A stretch of 64,000 nucleotides of DNA from Triticum aestivum (Eukaryota; Streptophyta; Magnoliopsida; Poales; Poaceae), in the NCBI RefSeq assembly GCF_018294505.1, contig NC_057796.1, positions 186,954,270 to 187,018,269 on the forward strand, given 5' to 3'. The translations under genes and the position numbers were made by a program. This document shows positions 33,013 through 43,789 of the stretch, piece after piece (position 1 is the first letter of the stretch; every line of letters begins with the position of its first letter). Under the pieces are notes generated by a model. That model was not told the DNA's origin, did no database searches, and worked only from the letters and a program-made list of their open reading frames with translations.

Positions 33013-33132
33013 GTTGGATTCTCCTTGATCGAACGGTGATCCTCGTCCCTTTCGACAACACATGCAGTTCTTGTTGGATTCTCCTTGATCGAACGGTGAT
33101 CCTCATCCCTTTCGACAACACATGCAATTCTT
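33013..33132. repeat. Two tandem copies of a 60-bp unit
   Basis: The segment around TTGGATTCTCCTTGATCGAA is repeated with exact 60-bp spacing and only a few mismatches. The equivalent place near 43518-43570 has one copy, so the duplication is local. Confidence 0.92.
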
Positions 33133-33930
33133 GTTGTGATTTTATTTATATCCACAAATTGCACGTTAAATTCAAAAAATGTCTTAAATATAACAAACGA
33201 TACCTGAAATGCGTTAGAAAATCAAACCCGTGGTATAATGGTGATTGCGTACCGTGGAAATTTTTATGATGCCAAACAATGAAGTCACCGACCACTGGAG
33301 TTTGAATTGACACGTCTCCTTTTGGAAACCATGGTCCTTCATGTGAGATGCTCTGGTATGGAAGGAGCGATCATCAAAACTTGTGCCAAACTTTACCAAT
33401 TTTTTCCCTGGGGTCGTGAGAGCACGCCACGGGCACACACCAATTTTGATGATGTCTGGACTCCATCTGAATTCCCAGTAATTAAAATAACAACTAGGCC
33501 TACGCCGGTGGCCCACCTCGCGGCCGAAATGTTTGAAACTTCTCCCCGTTTCTCGGACAATGGATGAAAACTCGCAAAGCGACACACAAATGATTTGTAC
33601 ACCTTCTTTGCTAACTAACACCAGATTTAGTTGTAGAACGGTTTTGAATTTAATTATATGCACTAAATGCAAGGTAAATGCAAAAAAATTACTTAAATAT
33701 AGCAACGAGACCTGAAATGGGCCAGAAAATCAAACCTAGGGTATATACGTGATTCTTTACCGTGAAAAAATTCGAGGCGGAACGATGTAGTCACTGACGA
33801 TTGGAGTCCGAAGTGCCGCATCTCCTTTTGGAAACTATGATCCTTCTTGTCAGATGCTCCGATTGGGAAGTGTGAGCATCAAAACTTGTGCCATCTTTAC
33901 TAAAAAAATCGTGTGATCCTGAGAGCATGC

Positions 33931-34401
33931 TGTCGGTGTCAAAACCGGCGGATCTCAGGTAGGGGGTCCCGAACTATGCGTCTAAGGTCGATGGTAACAG
34001 GAGACAGGGGACACGATGTTTACCCAAGTTCGGGCCCTCTCTATGGAGTTCATACCCTACTTCCTACTTGATTGATCTTGATGAATATGAGTATTACAAG
34101 AGTTGATCTACAATGAGATCGTAATGGCTAAAACCCTAGAAGTCTAGCCTGTATGATTATGATTGTCTCTAGGGACTAAACCCTCCGGTTTATATAGACA
34201 CCAGAAGGGACTAGGGTTGTACAAAGTCGGTTAAAGAGAAAGGAATCTTCATATCCGAACGCCAAGCTTGCCATCCACGCCAAGAAGAGTCCTATCCGGA
34301 CACGGGTGAGAGTCTTCGGTCTTGTATCTTCACAGCCCATCAGCCCGGCCCATGTCCAACAGGCTGGATGCCCGAGGACCCCTTAGTCCAGGATTCCCTC
34401 A
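33931..34401 (-). repeat. 3' LTR of Gypsy-C
   Basis: Starts TGTCGGTGTCAAAACC on the plus strand and ends CCCTCA. TATA box TATATAAACC on the minus strand at 34198-34189. Confidence 0.93.
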
Positions 34402-34937
34402 GTAGCCCATGAAACAGGCTTCAATGACGAGGTGTCCGGCACGCAGATTGTCTTCGGCATTGCAAGGCGGGTTCCTCCTCCGAATACTCCAAAACAGCCT
34501 TCGAACACAAAGAACGTGTCCGGCTCTGCAAAACAAGTACCACACACAACCGCAGAGAGTATAACATTTCACGAGTCCAATCTACTAACAACTTTTTGTA
34601 GCGTGATGCCACGTCACCACCCGGTCATTGTTTTGAACCATTTTTTGGCCTGCCGCTCACGTTTTGAGATGCGGTTCCATTGGCACGTCTTGTCAAAGCA
34701 GAGATCGTGTCCCCTTATTGCGGGATTCTCATCAATACGGGCGTGGGTAATCCAACCATCCCGTCGACATGATTCCTTGGGAATAGGCAAGTTTTAAGGC
34801 CCATGAGGAGGCGTTTGATATTCACCGCCTTTATAAAGGGCACAAACCCGTCTTTCTCCTAGACGCCTGCCTCTTCCTCAACCTTTCCAACCTCGAGTTC
34901 CAGCACCCAGGTTTTAATTTCTACGAGCCTCCTAGTC

Positions 34938-37900
34938 ATGTCTGGACCCAGCCTTCAAGGTCGGTGGGTGGCCTCTTTTGTCACAGAGGAGGATATTGCG
35001 AAGCACCGAGCGGCAAGATACCTGACCTCGGAAATCCTCCATAGGCTCCCTGCTAAAGGGAAGGTTATCCCTACCCCAGGTCTGGCGAGAGGGTCGTATT
35101 CATCTCCCACTTCCTCCAGGGGCTAGGGTTCGCTCTACATCCCTTTGTCCGTGGGCTCATGTTCTATTATGGGCTAGATTTTCATGATCTAGCCCCGGAC
35201 TCTTTTCTTCTCATCTCGGCGTTCATCGTCATGTGCGAGGCCTTTCTCCGTATTCCCCCACACTTCGGATTATGGCTCAAGACCTTTAATGTGAAGCCGA
35301 AGGTGATCGAGGGGAAGCAAGCGGAGTGTGGTGGTGCCACGGTGAGCAAGCTTACCAACGCTCCTTGGCTAAAAGGCTCTTTCACGGAATCCTCCAACGT
35401 ATGGCAGCGGGAGTGGTTTTACATCACTGAACCTCGTGGTACCAAGTGGGCAGCTACACGTGCGTTCCAATCTGGCCCTCCAATACAGCTCGCATCATGG
35501 ATCAATAAGGGGTTGGACTGGGGATCAATTGACAAAGTGCAGACACTGGAGAGCCGCATCCGGGGTCTCCTCTAGATGGACACCGATCTCATGAACGTAT
35601 TCCAAGTAATGCTAGTCCACTGGGCCCTGCCGTGCCAGCGACGACCTCTCCGCATGTGGGAGTTCAATCCAGAAGGACCATGGACCCTTCAGCACTTCTT
35701 CGGCACGACACACAGAGGAATGTGGAAGTTATTTTTTGGGACACGAAAGCAGTGGCCGGATACCACAACGGACATCGACCTTGGCTGCAACCATCCGGAT
35801 ACCTTGGTAAGCACTCGACTCCTTAACACAGCTTAACTAAATATCCCGTATTAAGGTACTGAGAAAACCATCTTCTTCGAGGGCTGGATAAAGAAGGCGG
35901 AGCGAATTGGGTGTTCGGCCCCTCTTCCCGAAGACTCAGCTGATCCTGTGCTAACAAGGATGCTGGTTCCGGCACCATACCAAGTGCCGGCGAAAGAGGA
36001 CAAGGAGGAGAGCAGGAAGGCCAGGTGGCCTCCATTCTGAAGGTACACCAGACACTGTGTCCGGGGAGATTAGGGCTCCCTCTTCCGAAGACAAAAGAGA
36101 AGGAGAAGCTGACATACTTTCTCCCCATGGTAAGAAAAGGGCCGCCTCCGAAGGTTGGGAGGTAAAGGCTCCTAAGCGAGGTAAGATGCCCCTGTCAGGC
36201 GGTTTGGGCTCGGAAGGCGACGTTGTCGCACAGTTCCTCCGTAAGGACAAGCCTTTAGCCGAATCGTAAGTGAACAAGGGTGTCTTAAACATATCCCGTT
36301 CTTTTCCTGTTACAAGGGTAACATCTAGAATATATGTTCTGCAGTCTGGCACGCAGTCTTCCTCAACAATCCTCTTCCTCTGGGGATCTTCTTCCGGAGA
36401 TGATGGAAAGCGAGACGCCTCCACAGGCCTCTTCGCCCAATAGGGCGGACGACTTCGAGGTGTTGTCCCGGAGGATCTCTCTCAATCAACAGGTGGTGCG
36501 GGGACAATGAAGACAACGCCCGAAGGTGAAACTTTGGTCGCCCAGGGTCCGGGGTGTGCGGTCCCTACAGGGACCAACAATAAAGGCCCCGGACTATCCG
36601 GTTTACAGCCGGAGACGACTCTAGGGTCGAGTAAACATATCCCTTCAAAGGGAGTCTGTACTCCTGCAGCTGCTTCCAGGAATCCGGAGGCGCCGGATAC
36701 ATTGATGGACATGCTGCGACATGCGTCCGTCTCAGAGGAACATCGTACCTTGATGGGTACGGTGGTTGAGAGGATGCTGTCCGCGAAAAGCGGATTGAAT
36801 GAAGCCTTCACGAACCTGCTAAGAGGCTTTGAGGTACGTAATGTAATATTTTCAATTGTGCTCTATGCGCAAAATGCACCTGTTTATAGATAGTAGCCCC
36901 TGAGACTCTGGTTGGCGTCCAAAGGGAGGCAATTAGAGGATCAAAAAAGACATGCCCAGGAAATAATCTAACTAATTGGAACACAGGCTGTTACATCCAT
37001 GGCGACTGCCCACGCTACAGAGGTTGCAGGTCTGAAGCAGAAACTTGACGTGGCGGATGACGACATCACGCTTATTAACAGGCGGCTCGACGAAGCGCAA
37101 GGTATGTTTTGGGGCGGCCAGTATATGTATGTATAATAACATGAGCACGGATCTGAAGATTATATACTAAGACATGCACAACTGCAATTAGTGCTGCCGC
37201 GGTTGAGGCCCTTCGGGCAGAGCTTGCCCGAGCCAAGGAGCAAGCTAGGATGAGTAATGTGGCTGCCAAGAAGGCAGCTGAGGAGTTAAAGGCCGAACAG
37301 GCTGCTCGGCGCCAGTGCAAGGAGAGAATATCCTCCATAGAGCGAGATCTAAAGCATGCCACTAGCAAATGCCAAGCACTCAAGGAGGAGAACAAGGCCA
37401 AAGTAGCCGAACTCGAGAAGGCCTTACAAGAGGCGAGAGAAGCACGATCCGAGTCTAGAGCGGCTCAGGAGGAGATCTGGCAAGCCGCGGAGATAGTGGC
37501 CGGTAAGCCCTTTCTATTACAGACTAAATTCAGTGATCCGAAGTATGCCCCGCTTAATCAAATGTGGAGCTCTCCAGACACATTCTTGGACTTGCCAAAG
37601 AGTGTCTCTGATGCGGTGCAGTTTTACCAAGCGCAAGAAGGGTATGCAACGGAGAAGCTTTTCTAGTCACAATTCGGCACGCCAAAGCGCCCGATGTTGC
37701 TGAACGAACAGATGGCCCAGTGGGCTGAGCTCCACAAGATATCCGGATCTGCCATGAAGGACGTCGTGGTCCGGCTGTGGCCGACTGAGCCAATTCCGAA
37801 TAGTTATTTCGGTTTGGTGCAGCGACTTGTTGATGCGGTGTCGCGTATCGACGCCGTTAAGCGGTCAACATGTATCGAAGGTACACGGATGGCCTTTGCT

Positions 37901-38101
37901 CGTGTCAAGACGTACTGGGTGAAGATGAAGGCCACCAACGTCGCGGCACAGAGTCCACCCAACGGGAAGGACCATCACACGCCGGAGCATTATTTTGAGG
38001 ATGTCCTAGAAGGCGCCCGCTTGATAGAGGGTCAGTGCTCAAAGGATATGATCTTCGAGGGAATGTACCGAAATTGTAAAAACAATATTATGATATATTA
38101 G
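34938..38101 (+). pseudogene. Antisense gene of Gypsy-C, 'putative gypsy-type transposon' (Transposase_28-like) with coiled coil
   Basis: Plus-strand gene, opposite to gag. It starts MSGPSLQGRWVASFVTEEDI, has a shift near 35085, then GLMFYYGLDFHDLAPDSFL, FIVMCEAFLRIPPHFGLWLK, TEPRGTKWAA, TAG at 35573-35575 (relatives Gln), WEFNPEGPWTLQHFFG. A donor GTAAGC at about 35810 and acceptor near 35855 mark an intron. Later exons give an acidic/polar linker, a coiled coil (37250-37480, KAAEELKAEQAARRQCKE), WSSPDTFLDLP, and a C-terminal domain (WLRPTEPIPNSY-like, FGLVQRLVDAV) ending near 38060. The N-terminal part fits the plant family named putative gypsy-type transposon; its function is unknown. It is not related to the B3-like antisense genes of A and B. 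Confidence 0.7.
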
Positions 38102-39442
38102 GGCTATGTTTTTTTATACTTTTTGCCTGAAAGTTTTGGTTCCTCCTGTCCGGCCATTTTTGTATAATCTAAAAGATTTCCAGTCGTCGGCTTCGGCCCC
38201 CTCGCATATAATATGGGGTCTTCGGAAAAGCACTTGATCACTCTTGACCCAACGTCTTGGTCCGTGAAGGAGGTGTCAATGCGGCGAACTAGGCAATCGG
38301 ACTATAGGGCTTTAACACTTTCACTTAGCCATAGGAGTTTGACGGTGGGTCTACGATATAGCCCCTGGTATGTACGCGGTTATCCGAATACGATGCGTTA
38401 CATAGGTGACCTGAAGAACGGTCCTTTGTGTAATACGAAAGGAATCGCGAAAGATTCTGATGAGTCATCGAGTGGTTGACCAGCTCTCGCCGCATCATGA
38501 CAACCAGTTTTCGGCTTTCTCTACTAAGGTGCTTGACCAGATGAACCGGAAACACAATCTTAGTAGTTCTCCCTTTACTAACCTAGCCGATAGAGCGGAA
38601 CGTAAGGTAGTAAGCACAGGAGCCGGGCAACCCAACTATTAACCAAAGACATGATTCGAATCTGATGCATATAAGGCCAAACTCATTTGTTCCCATATCG
38701 AGCCCCTGGCAATTTGTGGCGAGGTGCGTGCGTGAAACAACCGAAGAAGCAAAATTCAGTTCTTTAGAAAAAGCGAATACTGAATATGGATTATGTTCAC
38801 TGGAATCTGATTGATACGGTAAACGCAATCTTACGGATTATGATGCCCCTACCCGGGCTATTTGACATGTCGGGGGTCGAAGGCTGGGAGAAAAGGCACT
38901 TTACAAGCTCGAAATAAAGAGTGCGGTCTGCAAAAGATTATTTGGACCTCCTGTCGCACGTCTGCGCCGCCTTGCCTCAGCGAAAGGACTCCTTAACGGG
39001 AATAGCCTTTGGGTAAGTATACGAAGCCGGACTCCGAAAGAGTCCGTGAGGTGACCATCTCTTGAGTCATATGTGGTAAAAGATAAAAAAAGTAGTTAGA
39101 AAAGAAAAAGAGGCTATGGGAGTGCTTGTAGGCCTGTCCGTATTGTGCCTCCACCGATGACCGGGGTACTTTAAGTGCATAATTATGTATGCACGGTACA
39201 AACTTCGTCGGTATATGAGGCGAACGACGGAGGCCGAACTGCTAATCCAGCTCTGAGATTGATCGGTCCTGTTTAATAGAGACCGGCGGCTTGATGGCCG
39301 ATGAGATAGGCGGCTTGATGAGGCCGCTTTGTACTTCGGCTGTGGTAGCCGTAGTATGATCCTCTATACGGAGGGAGCGTTTCGTATTTCCATTTATCAT
39401 TATGATGCCGCGTGGACCGGGCATCATACGTTTTGCATGGGC
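38102..39442. other. Non-coding part of Gypsy-C in place of the polymerase gene
   Basis: No reverse transcriptase, RNase H or integrase motif in any frame. Only short chance frames are present. Confidence 0.6.
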
Positions 39443-40912
39443 TTAGTGTGGGACCGCATTAAAACGAGCAAAAGCGGTATGCCCTAGAAGTGCATGGTAG
39501 CTACTGCGGAACGGGACAATATCAAAGGTTAAGCCTTCGCTTCGGAAGTTGTTCGGCGAACCGAAAACAACTTCCAATGTGATGGAGCCCGTGCAGTGAG
39601 CTTCTACGCCGGGTACTGCTCCCTTGAGGGTAGTTGTGGTGGGCTTGATTCTTGAAGGATCAATGCCCATTTTGCGGACAGTGCCTTGGTATAGTAGATT
39701 AAGGCTACTGCCGCCGTCCATAAGGACTTTCATGAGATGGAACCCATCGATAATTGGGTCGAGGACCAGAGCTGCTGAACCTGCGTGACGGATACTTACT
39801 GGGTGGTCCGTGCGATCAAAAGTGATCGGGCAGGCCGCCCATTGATTAAATTTTGGGGCGACCGGCTCTATGGCGTAGGCGTCCCGTAGTGCGTGCTTGC
39901 GCTCCCCTATAGGGGTGCGCGTCACGTATACCATGTTTACTGTTTTTACATCGGGGGGAAATTGCTTCTGACCCCCGGTGTTCAGTTGGCGAGTCTCTTC
40001 GTCATCGCTGTCACTGGGCGGCCCCTTCCCCTTGTGTTCGGCATTAAGCTTGCCGGCTTGTTTGAAGACCCAACGGCTTCTGTTGGTATGATTGGCTGGT
40101 TTATCGGGGGTGCCATGAATCTGGCAGGGCCGATCCAGTATCTTGTCTAAATTGGATGGTCCGTCTCTGTTTGCCTTGAATGGCATTTTCCGTTGACCGG
40201 GTTTGGAGCCGCTGAATCCGGCGTTGACCGCCGTGTCTTGCGTTCCTTCATTATTATTGCAATGCTTGTGTTTATTGCATCATGGATTGTCGTTGCCATC
40301 TCGGACTTTGGAGGTGCCCGGATTGCTGGCGCTATTGCTTCTACGAGCGAGCCAGCTGTCTTCTCCCGTGCAAAAGCGGGTCATCAGAGCGGTAAGGGCT
40401 GCCATGGATTTTGGTTTTTCTTGACCAAGGTGGCGGGTGAGCCACTCGTCCCGGACGCTGTGTTTGAAGGCCGCGAGGGCTTCAGCGTCCGGACAATCGA
40501 CAATTTGGTTCTTTTTAATTAAGAACCTAGTCCAGAGATTCCTGGTTGACTCTCCGGGCTGCTGGATGATGTGACTTAGGTCATCCACATCTGGTGGCCG
40601 GACATATGTACCTTAGAAGTTATCGCGGAAGGTGTCTTCCAGGTCCTCCCAGCTGCCAATGGAGTTCTCTGGAAGGCTGTTTAGCTAGTGCCACGCTGGT
40701 CCCTTTAGTTTTAGTGGGAGGTATTTGCTGGCGTGGAGATCATCCCCGCGGGCCATGTGGATATGGAGAAGAAAATCCTCAATCCATACCACGGGTTTTG
40801 TTGTTCCATCGTATGATTCGATATTCATGGGTTTAAACCCTTCTGGGAATTCGTGCTCCATTACTTCATCAGTGAAGTAGAGGGGGTGTGCGGCGCCTCT
40901 ATATCGGGCCAC
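39443..40912 (-). pseudogene. Gag core and aspartic protease of Gypsy-C
   Basis: The gag core (40912-40280) reads GFKPMNIESYDGTTKPVVWIEDFLLHI, KYLPLKLKGPAWH, stop TAG near 40685 (relatives Trp), LNSLPENSIGSWEDLEDTF, stop TAA, QQPGESTRNLWTRFLIKKNQI, SVRDEWLTRHLG. The second part has a CQIHGTPDKPANHT zinc-like segment whose later Cys is Arg, then the protease VLMDGGSSLNLLY with its DGG triad and SYHALLGHTAFARFNAVPH. The reading frame ends shortly after the protease, and nothing of reverse transcriptase follows. Several stops make it inactive. Confidence 0.8.
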
Positions 40913-41343
40913 GTCGCGACGTAGCTCAGATGGAGTTCGTCTGCGGTTTTTGGCCCAGGCGCGATTATGCTTCTTGCGTCCGGCTAAGTAGCCGTCGTCG
41001 TGTGTCGGGGCACGCCCCCTCGATCCGTAGATCGATCTGGTCTGTCCTGCTCTACTGTCCAGGTACTGCCGCAGGTCATATGTATATCCGCGAGCTGTTT
41101 TATCTCTGCCTTTACAGTGAGGTAGTACGGGCTGGTGTTCGGCTTGAGTTGACGCTTGTCCCGACCACTTGGTGGTCGATCAGTTGCATTGCGCGATGAT
41201 GGTATGGGCTCCAGCGCCTCGTCATTGAACTGAGGTAGCAATTTGCGCTTCGGGTAGCTTTTGGTTGGGCGCTCGAGGCCGTATTCCTCGGCTGCCAGGA
41301 CATTAGTCCAGCTATCGTTGAGCAGATCTTGATCAGCTTGAAG

Positions 41344-42495
41344 CTACTGCTGCTTCTTTTTCAGGCTCCTTGAAGTGGCTATTAGCCGGCACTTAAAGCG
41401 TTCCTGCTCGAGAGGTTCCTCAGGCACGATGAAATCCTTGTTGCCGAGGGTCACCTCATCCTCGGAGAGCGGAAGATAGTTACTGTCCTCCGAGTCTTTG
41501 TTTACGGCTTGTTCATCAGGGTTGGCTCGCCCATCTTCCCGTTCGTCATGTTCGGCGGTTGGCTCAACAGGATCTTCATTGTCTTCGGTATCATCTAGAG
41601 TACTATTTTCTCCTGTGCCGATATTGCTGTTTTTTCTATGGCGTGATTTAGAGCGGCGCCACTGACGCCGGTGCTTTGACTGTATCTCAGGAGGTTTATC
41701 CTCGACTAGGTCTTCTTTGTCATCGCCGTTAACTTCTTTGGGTGTATCCACCATGTACACGTCATACGAAGAGGTGGCCGTCCAGCATCCAGTAAACGGC
41801 GGGTTTTGGGCCTGGTCTTCTCCCGCATCGTCGTCCGTGCCATCGATATCTTCGGAGTCGTAATCAAGCATGTCGGTTAAGTCCTCGACAGTGGCTATAA
41901 AGTGGGTGGTGGGTGGGACGTGAAGTTCCCTGCTTTCAGCCCCTAGTCCGGGCTGGGCATAGTTCAGACGTTGCTCCTCTGTAATAATAAGGGATTGCAT
42001 TAAGTCCAGAGCCTCGCTTAAAGGCGAGGTTTCGCCCGAGAGAAGAGAGCCCGTGGAGTATGGCGAGAGGGAGATTCCTTGGCTGAACTCACACGATGTT
42101 GACTCCGAAGGTTCGGAGCCAGTGTCCGGAGGAGGGTCCGGCTTCCCGATGGTTGCCAGCGACACTGCTTCCTCCGGCTCTCCCGTAATGGGCTTAGCAG
42201 CCGCGGATAGTACGGTAGGCTCAGGAAGCCCGTCTTCGGACCTGGTCATGCGCTCCGGATCTGAGGCCGGAGCAGAAGTTGGGGCCGTGAATCCTTGGAA
42301 GATCAAGTCTCCCCGAATGTCAGCGACATAGTCCAGGTTTCCAAAACTAATCTGGTGGCCAGGGCCATAGCTGTCGATCTGCTCTAGATGGCCAAGCGAG
42401 TTGGCCCATAGTGCGAAGCCGCCGAACAAAAAGATCTGTCCGGGGAGGAAAACTTCCCCCTCGGCAGCCTTGTTGTAGATGATTGACGGAGCCAT
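41344..42495 (-). pseudogene. Gag N-terminal region of Gypsy-C
   Basis: An open frame of 383 codons starting MAPSIIYNKAAEGEVFLPG about 50 bases after the primer site. It is acidic and Ser/Glu-rich with a late Arg-rich patch (RRQWRRSKSRHRKN). It has no named domain, but long variable N-terminal gag regions of this type are normal in these Gypsy elements. The stop at 41344 separates it from the gag core; the link between them (41343-40913) is in shifted frames. Confidence 0.65.
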
Positions 42496-42522
42496 CGAAC
42501 CTCTTCGTCACGACGCAATGGA

Positions 42523-42542
42523 TCTCTCAATGAAAGCACCAA
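42523..42542 (-). other. Primer-binding site of Gypsy-C
   Basis: TTGGTGCTTTCATTGAGAG directly after the LTR end. It differs from the site shared by A and B. Confidence 0.6.
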
Positions 42543-43013
42543 TTTCGGTGTCAAAACCGACGCATCTCGGGTAGGGGGTCTCAAACTGTGCGTCTAAGGT
42601 CGATGGTAACAGGAGACAGGGGACACGATGTTTACCCAGGTTCGGGCCCTCTCTATGGAGGTAATACCCTACTTCCTGCTTGATTGATCTTTATGAATAT
42701 GAGTATTACAAGAGTTGATCTACCACGAGATCGTAATGGCTAAAACCCTAGAAGTCTAGCATGTATGATTATGATTGTCTCTAGGGACTAAACCCTCCGG
42801 TTTATATAGACACCAGAAGGGACTAGGGTTGTACAAAGTCGGTTACAGAGAAAGGAATCATCATATCCGAACGCCAAGCTTGCCATCCACGCCAAGGAGA
42901 GTCCTATCTGGACACGGGTGAGAGTCTTCGGCCTTGTATCTTCACAGCCCATCAGTCCGGCCCATGTCCAACAGGCCGGACGCCCAAGGACCCCTTAGTC
43001 CAGGATTCCCTCA
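42543..43013 (-). repeat. 5' LTR of Gypsy-C
   Basis: Same length as the left LTR. TATA box on the minus strand near 42808-42801. The inner terminal base pair has changed (TTTCGG in place of TGTCGG), so this LTR end is no longer canonical. Confidence 0.93.
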
Positions 43014-43018
43014 CACGC

Positions 43019-43760
43019 CACGGTGACACACCGATTTTCGTTATTTTTGGACTCTATATGCATTTCCTGTAATTAGAATACCAACAAGGCTTACGCCTCT
43101 GGCTGCCCCCTGCGGCCGAACTGTTTGAATTTGTTCCCCTTTTCTCGAACAATGAATGAAAACTCCCAAAGTGACACACAAATGATCTTGCTAGCTAGCA
43201 CCCACATGTAGTTGTGACTATAGAAATGACTCAAACATAGCAAACGACACCTCAAATGCACGAGAAAATCAAACCATAGGGTACATGGTGATTTCTTACT
43301 GTGGAAAACAATTTGGAGACGAAAGATGAACTCTTGTTTTCATTCAAACGAAAATATGCTGTTAGTTCATGTAAATGTTTTCAAATAACACACGGTTCAC
43401 TCACGAAGGGCGTGTACCTACCAAACCGTGGTCGATGCCCCCTTGCTACGCGCTCGATCTGAGTCATGCGTTCTGATTGGCCAGAACCCAAATGGCACGG
43501 ATCGTACGTCTGCATCGTTGGATGCTCCCAGATCGAACGGCAATCCTCATCCCTTTTACAGCAAATGTAGTCCGGCTAGGATTTGATTTATATGCCAAAA
43601 TGCACGGTAAATGCCAAAAAATGTCTTAAATATAGCACATGAGACCTAAAACGCGCCAGCAAATCAAACCCGTGGTATAATGGTGATTGCTTAACGTGGG
43701 AAAAATTTAGAGGCGAAACGGTGAACTCATGTCTTCATTTGAAAATTAGTACGTCTTCAT
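43019..43760. repeat. Degenerate tandem array, units of about 0.4-0.5 kb (right part)
   Basis: Continues the unit broken at 33930. The same blocks recur: 'tctcgaacaatgaatgaaaactc' at 43144, 'aatgactcaaacatagcaaacgac' at 43225, 'cacacggttcactcacgaa' at 43390, 'aatgtcttaaatatagcac' at 43619. The array ends near 43760 in unrelated sequence. Confidence 0.72.
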
Positions 43761-43789
43761 TTCAAACGAAATTATTCTCTTTCTGCACA

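Larger units (their letters stand above)
32316..33930. repeat. Degenerate tandem array, units of about 0.5 kb (left part)
   Basis: The block 'tgtgagatgctctgg…cttgtgccaaactttacc' recurs at about 32325, 33343 and 33848. The block 'aatgactcaaatatagcaaacgag' recurs at about 32667, 33178 and 33687, spacing about 510. The block 'ccgtttctcggacaatg' occurs at 32530 and 33546. The array continues on the other side of Gypsy-C. No coding potential. Units near 0.5 kb recall the long-monomer satellites of wheat (such as the 550-570 bp centromere-associated ones), but I cannot compare the sequences here. Confidence 0.75.
33931..43013 (-). mobile_element. Gypsy-C: LTR retrotransposon without polymerase genes
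   Basis: 9083 bp with 471-bp LTRs at both ends (about 5% different by eye) and flanks CATGC (33926-33930) and CACGC (43014-43018), a 5-bp duplication with one transition. On the minus strand: 5' LTR, primer site, gag, protease. No reverse transcriptase or integrase is recognisable; only about 1.3 kb of non-coding sequence lies where 4-5 kb of polymerase gene would be expected. An antisense gene fills 34938-38101. The element would need enzymes from another copy. It sits inside the tandem array. Confidence 0.88.

Noticed and set aside
32316..33930. CRISPR-like array
   Set aside because: Units are about 0.5 kb, without short repeats and spacers, and the DNA is plant nuclear.
34432..34797. Plus-strand frame near the LTR of Gypsy-C as an exon of the antisense gene
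   Set aside because: No similarity to the family, and the clear start MSGPSLQG lies later at 34938 after a leader.
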